Positions 8,301-17,500 of a stretch of DNA of 44,265 bases are shown in pieces (position 1 is the first letter of the stretch; each line of letters opens with the position of its first letter). The stretch lies in assembly GCA_002710725.1 (NCBI GenBank), contig PAKT01000077.1, forward strand, positions 1-44,265, given 5' to 3'. A program made the position numbers and the translations under genes. The notes beneath the pieces are model-generated. The model saw nothing but the letters and a program-made list of their open reading frames with translations, searched no databases and had not been told where the DNA came from. The stretch is from Spongiibacteraceae bacterium (GTDB taxonomy: Bacteria > Pseudomonadota > Gammaproteobacteria > Pseudomonadales > Spongiibacteraceae).

Positions 8301-8624
8301 ATGACTATCGGTTCCCGTATCAAACAAGCTCGTCAGTCGCTTGGCCTGTCTCAGGCCGAGCTGGCTGACGCCCTGGGCATTACCCGGAGCGCGTGCAGCC
8401 AGTGGGAAGCGGATGTGGGAACCGGGCCGCGGCGTGTGCGACTGGAGCGTTTGGCAGAACTGCTTGAAGTCAGCTATGAGTGGCTGGCGACGGGGCGGAA
8501 TGAAGTACGCGAGGACACACCGCGTTATCTCAGTGCGGATCAGGAGGAGCTGCTGCAACGCTTCAGAGCGCTGAAGCCCAGACAGCGCGAGGCATTGTTG
8601 GCATTTTTGCGAACCATGTCTTGA
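8301..8624 (+). CDS. XRE-family helix-turn-helix transcriptional regulator
   Basis: 107 residues with an N-terminal Cro/C1-type HTH (residues ~4-62): IGSRIKQARQSLGLSQAELADALGI is the helix-turn-helix entry, followed by QWEAD and LAELLEVSYEWLATG. The C-terminal ~40 residues (QEELLQRFRALKPRQREALLAFL) form a predicted helix that could dimerise. Such regulators bind short dyads as dimers. It diverges from the 92-residue gene, suggesting auto- and divergent regulation. The stop is 18 bases from the end of the convergent gene at 8643. Confidence 0.85.
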   Translation: MTIGSRIKQARQSLGLSQAELADALGITRSACSQWEADVGTGPRRVRLERLAELLEVSYEWLATGRNEVREDTPRYLSADQEELLQRFRALKPRQREALLAFLRTMS

Positions 8625-8642
8625 AGGGGCGTGGCGACGGGC

Positions 8643-8912
8643 TCAGTGCGCGCTGAATACCTGCAGACAGTAGCCCTTCTGCAGGGCTTCGCGAATCTGT
8701 GGGTCGTCGTGGCTTTGTCCTTCCAGCTTCAGAAAGCGACGCTTGATAATGGTCGCGTCGCGAAAGCCTTCCTTCAACAAATACAGTTTCGCCAGCTGCT
8801 CCGCGCCAAACAGGTCCACAAAGTTGATGTAGGCGATAAAGGGGCATTCTTCACCCGCTTTGAACTCGCCCTGATCCTTGCTCGATGTTGCGTTGATGGA
8901 AAACAGGTACAT
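8643..8912 (-). CDS. Small hypothetical protein downstream of rapA
   Basis: 89 residues, mixed alpha/beta composition, no signal peptide or membrane segment; I do not recognise the family. It begins 14 bases after the rapA stop on the same strand, so it is likely the last gene of a fimT-rapA transcription unit. The sequence has two cysteines (GEECPFIAYINF and KGYCLQVF) and a charged central helix (KEGFRDATIIKRRFLKLEG). Any link to RNA polymerase recycling would be guilt by association only. Confidence 0.6.
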   Translation of the reverse strand: MYLFSINATSSKDQGEFKAGEECPFIAYINFVDLFGAEQLAKLYLLKEGFRDATIIKRRFLKLEGQSHDDPQIREALQKGYCLQVFSAH

Positions 8913-8926
8913 AGTCTCGAATCCGT

Positions 8927-11785
8927 TTAACTGCTGACAATAGCCAGGCGCAGAGCATTCATCTGCAATTGCAGTTGTTGCAGGGCGGCCTCACCGGTTT
9001 CACTGCGCTGGTCAAAAGCGACAAGCTCGGCGTCGCCGACATCGGGATTGCGTGCGGCCAGAGCAGCCAGCCGCTCGCGTTCGCGCTGTCGTTGGCCGCG
9101 ATAGTGTTCAAGGGCCTGTTGTCGCCACTCTTTCTGCAACTCGGCGCTGCGGTTTTCAGCCTGCTCGAGCAGGCTGACCAGCGGTTCGCGGATCTGGCGC
9201 ATCAGCGGCGGAATCAGTTTGCGTTTAACGGTCTGACACAAGCTGTTGAGTTGCTCGTGCGACACTTTTCCGCCCAATTGCCTGCCCTGACCATCCATCA
9301 GCAGGCGCTCGCTCATGGCCGGCAGGTAGCGATCCAGCTGCAGGGCAGCCGGTGCAGGAATCACCGGGTTCAGAAAGGCTTCCAGTAACAGGCTGCCGGC
9401 GGGCAGCCCCTTCACCGAAAGGGTACTGATACTGGCGCTGCCCAGCTCACCGTTCACGATAAGCTCCATTGCTTCGCGCACCAGCGGATGTTCCCAGGAC
9501 AGGAAAGCCATATCTTCCCGGGACAGGGCGCGCTGCCGATCGAAGGTGCCGGTCAGCCCTTCTTCGGGCAGGTGCGGAAAACTTTCGCTGAGCATATGAT
9601 CGCCCGGGCGCAGGATGATGGCCCGATCACTGTGATCTTCGTGTTCCAAACCGAACTGATCGGCCAGCTGCAGCAGATACTCCGCGAGTTCGTCGCTGTG
9701 CTGCTCCTGTTCTGCGTTCTCGATCAGCGCCTGGGCCACGCCGGGCCGACAGGAATTGAGTTCCAGCAGCCGGTTGCGGCCGCTGTGCAGCTCCTGGTGC
9801 AGTTCGGCGGCGTAGTCGCTGGCTTCGCTGATAAGCTCGGCCATCTTCCCTGTATCAGCGAGCACTTGTTCGAGCTGTTCGCCGTAGCGGTCAGACATCG
9901 GCGCACCAATGGTGCAGGGCTCGCGAAAAATACCGATGGCATCGCGATACCATTCCAGCAGGCGCTGCTGGGCGGTCTCGGCAAAGTAAGGCACATGAAC
10001 GTGGACATTCTGCTGGCGACCAATGCGATCCAGCCGCCCGATGCGCTGTTCCAACAGGTCCGGGTTCAGCGGTAGATCAAACAGCACAAGGTGTTCGGCA
10101 AACTGGAAGTTGCGACCCTCGCTGCCTATCTCAGAACACACCAGCAGCTGGGCGCCGCTGTCGTGATCGGCAAAGTAGGCCGCAGCGCGGTCGCGCTCAA
10201 ACAGGCTCATGCCCTCGTGAAAAACGGTCGAGGCGATACCCCGGCGCAGGCGCAGGTAAAGTTCCAGCGTGCGTGCGGTTTCGGCGCTGTTGCAGATCAG
10301 CAGAGCGCGCTCGTCCGGGCGCTTCAGCAGAAACTGTTCAAGCCAGCCAACGCGCGGATCGGCTGCGGGCCAGTCGTCACTTGAGTCGACCAGGGCGTGG
10401 GGGTCGCGGGTCGCAATCTCGGCGATGGCTTCGGGGCAGGGCAGGGGGTGTTCGTGCAGCTCGCGCACCGGAAATCCGCCGACGGCGCTGCGACTGTTGC
10501 GAAACAGGCTGCGACCCGTACCGAAGCGATCAAGCAGGGCGTCGAGAACATCCTCGGCCAACGCCTGTGGGCTTGCCTGAAAGCGCTCCGCCAGGCCCGC
10601 ATCTAGTAAGCCCAGCAAGGTGTTATTTGACGCGGCAGTGACGGGATCTTCCGTGACTTGATCCACCAGCTCGCTGATGGCCTGATAATCGCTCTGCTCT
10701 TGGCGAAAGTTATCCAGACTGGCATAGCGGGCCGGGTCCAGCAGTCGCAGGCGGGCGAAGTGGCCTTCAATACCGGCGCTTTCCGGGGTGGCCGTCAACA
10801 GCAGTACCGACGGGATGGCCGCGCACAGGGCCTCGGCAAAGCGGTAGGAATCGGAACAGTCGCCGTCTTCGCGCCAGTGCAGGTGATGGGCCTCATCGAG
10901 AATCAGCATATCCCAGCCGGCGTCCAGCACTTGACGCTGGCGTTTTTCATTGGCGCTCAGCCAGTCGATGCTGGCAATCACCAGCTGCTCGCTGTCGAAA
11001 GGGTTTTCTTCCCGTTCGCGCTCGATTTCTTCGTCGAAAAATACCGTGCTGTCTTCGTTGCGCGAAGGGTCGATATCGGCGCAGCGAGCCTCATCGAAAA
11101 TACTGAAGGCCAGATTGAAGCGGCGGCGCATTTCCACCAGCCACTGATGAATCAGACTGTCGGGCACCAGAATCAGCACCCGGCCCACCCGCTCGTTCAG
11201 CAGCAGCTGATGCAGAATCAGGCCGGCTTCGATGGTTTTGCCCAGACCCACTTCATCAGCCAGCAGCAGGCGGGGATGTTCCCGCCGAGCAGCCTGTGAG
11301 GCGATATAAAACTGGTGCGGAATCAGATCGACGCGGGCGCCCAGCAAACCGCGGCTGCTGGCCGCGCGGGCGCGGTTGCGACAGGCCAGGGTCTTGGCGC
11401 GCAGCATGTACAGGCGCGGGTCATCCAGCTGGCCGCTCAGCAGGCGGTCGCGAGCGCTGTGCAGCTGTACCTGGGCACTCAGCAGTTGTTCGGGCACCGG
11501 GTGCAGCTGGCCCTCACTGTCCTCGGCCAGGTAAATCAGGCTTTGATTGTGCTCCTCAATATCGCGCACCAGCAGCTGCGGGCCGTCATCCAACTGAATA
11601 TGCTCGCCGGGCTCAAAGCGCACCCGCGATAGCGGCGCATTATCAGCGGCATAGGTGCGTTCTTCCTCGGCGGCGGGAAAAAGGATGGTGATGCGACGGT
11701 TTTCGGCCTCGGTAATCAGGCCGAGCCCCAGATCGGGCTCGGTCATGCTGATCCAGCGTTGGCCGTTGGCAAACTGTAGTGACAT
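8927..11785 (-). CDS. rapA: RNA polymerase-associated ATPase RapA (HepA), Swi2/Snf2 family
   Basis: About 952 residues, close to E. coli RapA (968). RapA binds core RNA polymerase and uses ATP hydrolysis to recycle it from post-termination complexes. The N-terminus NGQRWISMTEPDLGLGLI matches the Tudor-like start of RapA. Walker A is DEVGLGKT with the Lys at residue 183, the same number as the E. coli catalytic Lys; the DEAH box is DEAHHLHW; helicase motifs V/VI appear as GSEGRNFQF and EQRIGRLDRIGR. The frame extends 40 codons further upstream, but that segment (Ala/Pro-rich) does not look like RapA, so I chose ATG 11785. No obvious Shine-Dalgarno precedes it. fimT lies 67 bases upstream on the same strand and could share its transcript. 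Confidence 0.95.
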   Translation of the reverse strand: MSLQFANGQRWISMTEPDLGLGLITEAENRRITILFPAAEEERTYAADNAPLSRVRFEPGEHIQLDDGPQLLVRDIEEHNQSLIYLAEDSEGQLHPVPEQLLSAQVQLHSARDRLLSGQLDDPRLYMLRAKTLACRNRARAASSRGLLGARVDLIPHQFYIASQAARREHPRLLLADEVGLGKTIEAGLILHQLLLNERVGRVLILVPDSLIHQWLVEMRRRFNLAFSIFDEARCADIDPSRNEDSTVFFDEEIEREREENPFDSEQLVIASIDWLSANEKRQRQVLDAGWDMLILDEAHHLHWREDGDCSDSYRFAEALCAAIPSVLLLTATPESAGIEGHFARLRLLDPARYASLDNFRQEQSDYQAISELVDQVTEDPVTAASNNTLLGLLDAGLAERFQASPQALAEDVLDALLDRFGTGRSLFRNSRSAVGGFPVRELHEHPLPCPEAIAEIATRDPHALVDSSDDWPAADPRVGWLEQFLLKRPDERALLICNSAETARTLELYLRLRRGIASTVFHEGMSLFERDRAAAYFADHDSGAQLLVCSEIGSEGRNFQFAEHLVLFDLPLNPDLLEQRIGRLDRIGRQQNVHVHVPYFAETAQQRLLEWYRDAIGIFREPCTIGAPMSDRYGEQLEQVLADTGKMAELISEASDYAAELHQELHSGRNRLLELNSCRPGVAQALIENAEQEQHSDELAEYLLQLADQFGLEHEDHSDRAIILRPGDHMLSESFPHLPEEGLTGTFDRQRALSREDMAFLSWEHPLVREAMELIVNGELGSASISTLSVKGLPAGSLLLEAFLNPVIPAPAALQLDRYLPAMSERLLMDGQGRQLGGKVSHEQLNSLCQTVKRKLIPPLMRQIREPLVSLLEQAENRSAELQKEWRQQALEHYRGQRQRERERLAALAARNPDVGDAELVAFDQRSETGEAALQQLQLQMNALRLAIVSS

Positions 11786-11852
11786 GGGGCTGGAATCGGT
11801 CTGGTAAAGCGGCCGTGCATGGTACTCGGCTTGGCCTCCGAGCGAAAGACCT

Positions 11853-12365
11853 TCAGCAACTGGCGGCGCTGCGGCTGGTGCTGACCAGCCGGGCTCGACC
11901 CCCACGGCTGATGACCACCTCCAGCGCCTTGTCGGTATGGCTGGCGCACAGGGTTAGGGTGCCCATCAGCAGGCCGCCGCCAGGCTGTCGGGTTTCCCCG
12001 CTGGCCACATAGCCAATATGCTGGCTGACCGCGGTGGTGCCCGAGATAGTCAGCGCATCGGCATACGCCGGGCGCGACAGCAGCAGGGGTTCGCCACTGT
12101 CGCGGTTGCCGTTTTCATTATTGTCGACAAAAATCTCCCAGCCGCTTTGCCAGTCGCCATCGCCATTGTTGAGCGTAACGCGCGTCGCGCGCTTAACCGC
12201 TTCGTTGCGGGCCATTTGCAGGTCGTTTAGCAGGTCGTAGCCAGCTGTGCGCAGGCGCTGTTTATTGGTCCAGCCGGAAAAGGCCGGCGCGGCGATCGCC
12301 AGCAGCAAGGCGGCAATGGTCAGGGTAATCAGTAGTTCGACGATGGTGAAACCTTTGTTTTGCAT
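11853..12365 (-). CDS. fimT: Minor pseudopilin FimT/GspH family
   Basis: 170 residues. The short leader MQNKG is followed by F-TIVELLITLTIAALLLAI, a type IV pilin N-terminus with the prepilin peptidase site after Gly, Phe at +1 and Glu at +5; the remainder (WTNKQRLRTAGYDLLNDLQMARNEAVKR) is typical of the GspH/FimT domain. It would be an inner-membrane minor pilin used in priming type IV pilus assembly. The ATG at 12365 has a strong AGGAGG just upstream, so it is preferred over the in-frame ATG 39 bases earlier. In the usual order fimT/fimU leads the pilVWXY1 operon; here it points the other way and sits upstream of rapA. Confidence 0.88.
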   Translation of the reverse strand: MQNKGFTIVELLITLTIAALLLAIAAPAFSGWTNKQRLRTAGYDLLNDLQMARNEAVKRATRVTLNNGDGDWQSGWEIFVDNNENGNRDSGEPLLLSRPAYADALTISGTTAVSQHIGYVASGETRQPGGGLLMGTLTLCASHTDKALEVVISRGGRARLVSTSRSAASC

Positions 12366-12550
12366 CACAAATCTCCTCCTTGAGACCTGCGTGATTGTAG
12401 ACAATTTGATCAGCTTTCTGTCAAGCTAAGCATCTTACCGGCGCAAGACCGCGCCGAAGTCACACAACGAACAGGATGTTCACCCGAGTGCAACAGGGAC
12501 GGTTGCTGTCGTTCTCTCTGTCCACTCGACACCATGCAAAGGAATGCACG

Positions 12551-12997
12551 ATGTGGAATCGACCCTGCGCAGGCTTCAGCCTGATAGAAGTGCTGGTTGC
12601 CCTGCTGGTAACCGCCCTGGGCATACTCGGCTTGGTCGCCGCCAATCTCAATGCCCTGAAATTCAACCAGACCGCCGATGTGCGCTCCCATGCCACGCTG
12701 CTGGCCTATGACATAGTCGACCGGATGCGCGCCAACCGCGACGCGGCGCTGGCCGGACTCTACGACACCACATTCACAGCCACATCTCCCGGCGGCAACC
12801 GTGTTCACCAGATCGACCTGCGCGACTGGCTTAATGCACTGGCCAGCCAAATGACCAGTGGCGACGGCAGTATCGCCCGGGATGGTCGTCGCTTCACCAT
12901 CACCGTGCAGTGGGATGAAGAGCGTATCTCGGGGTCCCGCCCGGCCAACGCCGGGGGCGGTCATCTGCAGCGCTTCGTCTTTGTGACGGAGCTATAG
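12551..12997 (+). CDS. pilV: Type IV pilus minor pilin PilV
   Basis: 148 residues. The leader MWNRPCAG is followed by FSLIEVLVALLVTALGILGLVA, a prepilin N-terminus with Glu at +5 and the PilV-type GILGLVAAN continuation; DIVDRMRANRDAA is also characteristic. PilV is a minor pilin of the priming/tip complex and is processed by PilD. ATG 12551 has an AAGGA about 8 bases upstream, and the frame open before it back to 12476 does not look pilin-like. It opens the cluster pilV-pilW-pilX-pilY1 and ends 2 bases before pilW, so the four genes form one operon. Confidence 0.9.
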   Translation: MWNRPCAGFSLIEVLVALLVTALGILGLVAANLNALKFNQTADVRSHATLLAYDIVDRMRANRDAALAGLYDTTFTATSPGGNRVHQIDLRDWLNALASQMTSGDGSIARDGRRFTITVQWDEERISGSRPANAGGGHLQRFVFVTEL

Positions 12998-12999
12998 CG

Positions 13000-14028
13000 A
13001 TGAAAGCCTATCCTCAAAAACACGATCGAGGTTTTACGCTGGTAGAGCTGCTGGTCGCGCTGGCGCTGGGCCTGGCCCTGAGCGCCGCGGTGATGCAGGC
13101 AACGCTCGCCAGCCTGCAAAGCCGACAGTTGCTGGACGCCGCCGGCCGTTTGCAGGAGAGCGGCCGCTTTGCGCTGGCCTACCTCAGCAAAGATCTGCGC
13201 ACGGCCGGGTTCATGGGCTGCCCGAATCTGGGACAGGTTCCCTTGAATGTGATCGCCAAAGATCCACCGGACGATCTCGACTTCACTCCCGGCGGTGTAC
13301 TTAAAGGTTATGACAATGTGTCTGCCGGCAATCCCTTTGCGGCGGTTGTCGGCAGTGACGTGCTTACTCTGCAGCGCGCCGATCCGCGCATGGCCGGGCT
13401 CACCGGCAACCTTAGCCCCAACAACGCCAATATCCAGATCGATAACAATGACGCCGGCCTCGGCGCCGGCGATTTTGTGCTGATTACCGACTGCACCCAC
13501 GCTGACCTGTTTGAGGCGACGACGGTGTCGCAAAACCAAAGCGCGGGCAATGAACGCTTTACGATCGCCCATGCCAGCAACGCCAACGACAACAACAAAC
13601 TCAGCAAACTGTATGGCAGCGATGCCTTCCTGCCGGGTTTTCAGTCGGTAGAGTATTTCGTTCGCGACACCGGCCGCACTACTGCAGCGGGCAAGCCAAT
13701 TCACTCGCTCTATGTGCGGGCGCGCCAGTTCGACAGCGCAACACCGCGTGTAGCGCAGGAATTGGTAGAGGGTGTTGAAAACATGCAGCTTAGCTATGGC
13801 GAAGACAGTAATGGCGACCGCGCCATTGACGGCTACAAGACGGCAGACAACATCAGCGACTGGTCAAAAGTGCTCAGCGTGCGCATTGAATTGCTGCTGC
13901 ACAGTCTGGAAGACAATGTCGTCCCCGATGGCCAGAACCTCACATATAACAGCAGCCTTGTGCCGCAAGACGGTCGCTTGCGCAAAGTCTATACCACAGC
14001 CGTAGCTGTGCGTAATCGATTGCCGTAG
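13000..14028 (+). CDS. pilW: Type IV pilus minor pilin PilW
   Basis: 342 residues, a normal PilW length. The prepilin motif is DRG followed by FTLVELLVALALGLALSAAV (Glu +5), then SGRFALAYLSKDLRTAGFMGC, a segment common to PilW proteins. The large C-terminal globular domain would be periplasmic. The CDS begins 2 bases after pilV and ends 10 bases before pilX, whose AGGAGG lies in the junction. It acts with PilV, PilX, FimT/FimU and PilY1 as the complex that starts pilus assembly; this role is from the family. Confidence 0.92.
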   Translation: MKAYPQKHDRGFTLVELLVALALGLALSAAVMQATLASLQSRQLLDAAGRLQESGRFALAYLSKDLRTAGFMGCPNLGQVPLNVIAKDPPDDLDFTPGGVLKGYDNVSAGNPFAAVVGSDVLTLQRADPRMAGLTGNLSPNNANIQIDNNDAGLGAGDFVLITDCTHADLFEATTVSQNQSAGNERFTIAHASNANDNNKLSKLYGSDAFLPGFQSVEYFVRDTGRTTAAGKPIHSLYVRARQFDSATPRVAQELVEGVENMQLSYGEDSNGDRAIDGYKTADNISDWSKVLSVRIELLLHSLEDNVVPDGQNLTYNSSLVPQDGRLRKVYTTAVAVRNRLP

Positions 14029-14038
14029 GAGGAAAGCC

Positions 14039-14545
14039 ATGAACCGAACTGCTCAACAGGGCGCCACCTTAATTGTATGTCTGATTTTCATGCTCATCAT
14101 GACGGTGATCGGTGCCAGCGCCTTGCAGTCCACCACATTGCAGGAACGAATGGCGGGCAATGCCCGCGATACCCACGCCGCCTTTCAGGCGGCCGAAGCC
14201 GCATTGCGTTCCACGGAGCGACTGTTGGCGGCGGCTTCGCTGCCGGCCTTCAATGGCAGCAACGGTTTATTTCAGGATTGCAGTGGCACATCGACGGCCT
14301 GTTCAGCGCCCGACTGGTCAGATCGCAATTCAGGCAACTGGGCAAGCGTGAGCCAGTTTGGCGCAGGGGTGCACAGCGATCCCCAGTACATCATCGAAGA
14401 GTTGAATGTGCAGGGCAGCCCGTCAACCTCGCTGGAAGCGGATATCGCTGTATCGCCCTTCAAAGTCTACCGGATAACCGCGCGGGGTTTTGGCGTCAGC
14501 AGTAACTCGATGGTGGTATTGCGCAGTATTTATCGACGGCAGTAA
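14039..14545 (+). CDS. pilX: Type IV pilus minor pilin PilX
   Basis: 168 residues. The leader MNRTAQQG precedes ATLIVCLIFMLIMTVIGAS, the PilX-type hydrophobic helix; +5 is Val instead of the Glu of most pilins. QSTTLQERMAGNARDTHAAFQAAEAALR is the hallmark of the family. It is encoded between pilW and pilY1 with short gaps (10 and 27 bases) and is expected to join the minor pilin priming complex in the inner membrane and pilus tip. Confidence 0.9.
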   Translation: MNRTAQQGATLIVCLIFMLIMTVIGASALQSTTLQERMAGNARDTHAAFQAAEAALRSTERLLAAASLPAFNGSNGLFQDCSGTSTACSAPDWSDRNSGNWASVSQFGAGVHSDPQYIIEELNVQGSPSTSLEADIAVSPFKVYRITARGFGVSSNSMVVLRSIYRRQ

Positions 14546-14572
14546 CGCCGCAGCAACAGTGGAGAATCAGGG

Positions 14573-17500
14573 ATGAGTATTCGCAGTGCGAAGCTATTTT
14601 GTCTCGGCGCTCTTGCCGGAACAGCACACAACCTTGCCGTCGCGGCGCTGGATATTGCACAGGCACCGCTATCTCAGGCGACCGGGGTACCGCCCAACAT
14701 ACTGCTCGCTATCGATGATTCCGGCAGCATGGATTCGGAAGTGCTGATGCCCACCAATGACGGCGCCCTGTGGTGGAACACCGAAAGCCAAAGCTTTGTC
14801 GGGCTGAACGGCCGCGACGAAGCAGAAAGCGGGGTGTTGAATGTCAACGCCGCCGGTGCCGCCAACCGCAGCTGGAAAAAATACGTCTATCTTTTTCCCA
14901 ACGGCTCCGGCAATGGCAACAGGGTCTATGCTGACTCCTCCAACGATCACTTCGCTATTCCACCGACCGCAGAGCTGGCCTATGCCCGCTCGCCGGATTA
15001 CAACCGGGCCTACTTCAACCCCGCAGACGTTTATGCGCCGTGGCCAAGCGTAGGCGACACGAGCTGGAGCAACATTAGCGCAACGGCGGCGCCCAGCGAC
15101 CCGAGCAAAGGCAGTTTCACTTTTGATTTAACAAGCAATATCGATTCAGACAACGAAGGCCACCGCTTTACCTTTTTTCCGGGGATGCGTTTTTCCGACG
15201 GCGAAATTGCGACAGAAAAAACAGCGCGCGCGATGGACTACTTTCCGGCGACCTTCTACCTGAAAGAAGCACTGCCGACCCGCTTTGGCTATACCGGTGC
15301 AGCTCTCGCAGGTCTTGCGCCCGATGGCACGACACTGATTGGCTACGAAATTAAATCCGCCAATTTTCAAAGCAGCGAACAGTACCGCGCGATGCTGCAA
15401 AACTTTGCCAACTGGTTTTCTTACTATCGCAAACGCCATCTCGCCACGCGGGCGGGTGTTGCCCACTCGCTGTTTGAAGTACGCAACGCGCGGGTTGGCG
15501 AATTCACCATCAATTCCCGCGAGGAGCTTACGCTGAACAGCCTCTCTGTGTCGTCAGAGCGCGAACGATTTTACAACAGGGTCTATAGCCGGGGTGGAAA
15601 CAGCGGGGGTACACCCAACCGCCGTGCATTAAAGCACGCAGGCGACCAGCTGCAGCGCAGCGATGGCAACGCGCCTATAACACATGCCTGTCAGTCGAAC
15701 GCCGCCATTCTTTTTACCGACGGCTACAGCAACCCCGACGACGTCGGGATCGGCAATGAAGATGCCGGCAAAGGCTCACCCTATGAAGACAGCGTGGAGG
15801 GCACCATGGCCGACATCGCCATGAAGTATTACAGCACCCATTTGCGCAATGATTTGCCGACCGGCAAAGTACCCCTGCAGGAAGCCTGCAGCCGCCGTGA
15901 TCGCAGCCCGGCATTGGACTGCAACAGCAACCTGCATATGCTGACCTACGCCGTTACGCTCGGTTCGCGCGGCTTTCTGTTTGACCCGGACAATCCCATT
16001 GATCCCTACAGCAACCCGCCCACCTGGCCGACCGAATTTCCGGCCCGCAGTCCCACGGCGGTAGATGATTTGTGGCACGCCACCATCAATGGGCGGGGCC
16101 AGTTGTTGAACGCCAGCAAACCGGTGGAAATCGCCGACAAACTCAAGGCGGCGGTAACCCGCATTCTGCAGTCCGTCGGCTCGGCCTCGGCGGTGGCAAC
16201 CAATTCCACCCGGCTCGATACCGATACCCTGCTATTTCAGGCACGCTACGACAGTCGCGACTGGTCCGGGCAATTATTGGCCTACCGGGTGGGTAGCGAT
16301 GGCAGCCTGGAAGGTCTTGAATGGTCGACCGACAGCGAGGCCACAATACCAGCCTACGATGTCCGCAATGTCTTTACCTGGACAGACACCGGCGGCCAGA
16401 ATTTTGATTGGGACAGCCTAAGCGATAGTCAGAAAGCGGCCTTGATCGCTGATATTGCGTCAGCCGATAGCGCCGCTTTGATTGGCCCGCAGCGAGTCAA
16501 TTGGCTGAAGGGCGATCAAAGTCGTGAGGGCTCAGATACCGCGTTTCGTATTCGCAGTAAACCACTTGGTGATATCGTCAATTCAAACCCTTACTTTCAC
16601 TGGCAGCAGAATTACGGCTTCTCAAAACTGCCGGGCAGCGAAGGCAGCAGCTATGCCGCTTATCTCGCCGCCAAGGCCAGCAAACCGGCGATGCTGTATG
16701 TGGGTGCCAACGACGGCATGCTGCATGCCTTCAAAGCAAGTACTGGCGAAGAGCAGTTCGCCTATATCCCCGCTGGGGTGTTTGGTCACCTCTACGCACT
16801 GACAAAACCTGACTACGAACATCGCTATTTTGTGGATGGCTCGCCCCGCGTGCTCGATGCCTACATCGGCAACAGCTGGCAGTCGGTGCTGGTGGGCGCC
16901 CTTGGTGCCGGCGGGCGCAGTGTCTTTGCCCTGAATGTTTCCGACCCGGAAAATTTTGATGCGGACGATGTGCGGTGGGAATTTTCCACCAGCAGTGAGA
17001 GCAGCGACAAACTCGGCGTTGCCATGAGTGAGCCGGTAATTGCGCGTCTGGAAAGCGGTGACTGGGTGGCGATTTTCGGTAACGGTTACAACAGTGGGGA
17101 TACGCTGAAGCTCTTTGTGGTGAGTCTCGCGGACGGCAGTTTGCTGAAAGCCATTGATACCAAAGTCAGTGGCGCAGACAACGGCCTGAGCAGTGTGGTG
17201 CCGGTGGATGTGGACGATGACCGCATAACCGATGTGGTGTATGCCGGTGATCTGACCGGCAATGTCTGGAAGTTTGACCTCACCGGAAACAACTCGAATG
17301 GCTGGGGCGTGGCTTATGGCACCAACCGTGAACCCGCGCCCCTGTTCACGGCCCGCGATGCAAGTGATGTGGCACAGCCGATTACCGCGCGCATTGCGGT
17401 CGGGCGCCATCCTGACAGCGGCATCATGGTGTATTTCGGCACCGGCAAATATATAGAAAGCCAGGATGCGCAGGTAGGAGATACTCCTCAGGTACAAACC

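Noticed and set aside
12405-12550. Sigma-54 promoter for the pilV operon
   Set aside because: I could not find a TGGCAC-N5-TTGC element in the divergent fimT/pilV region.
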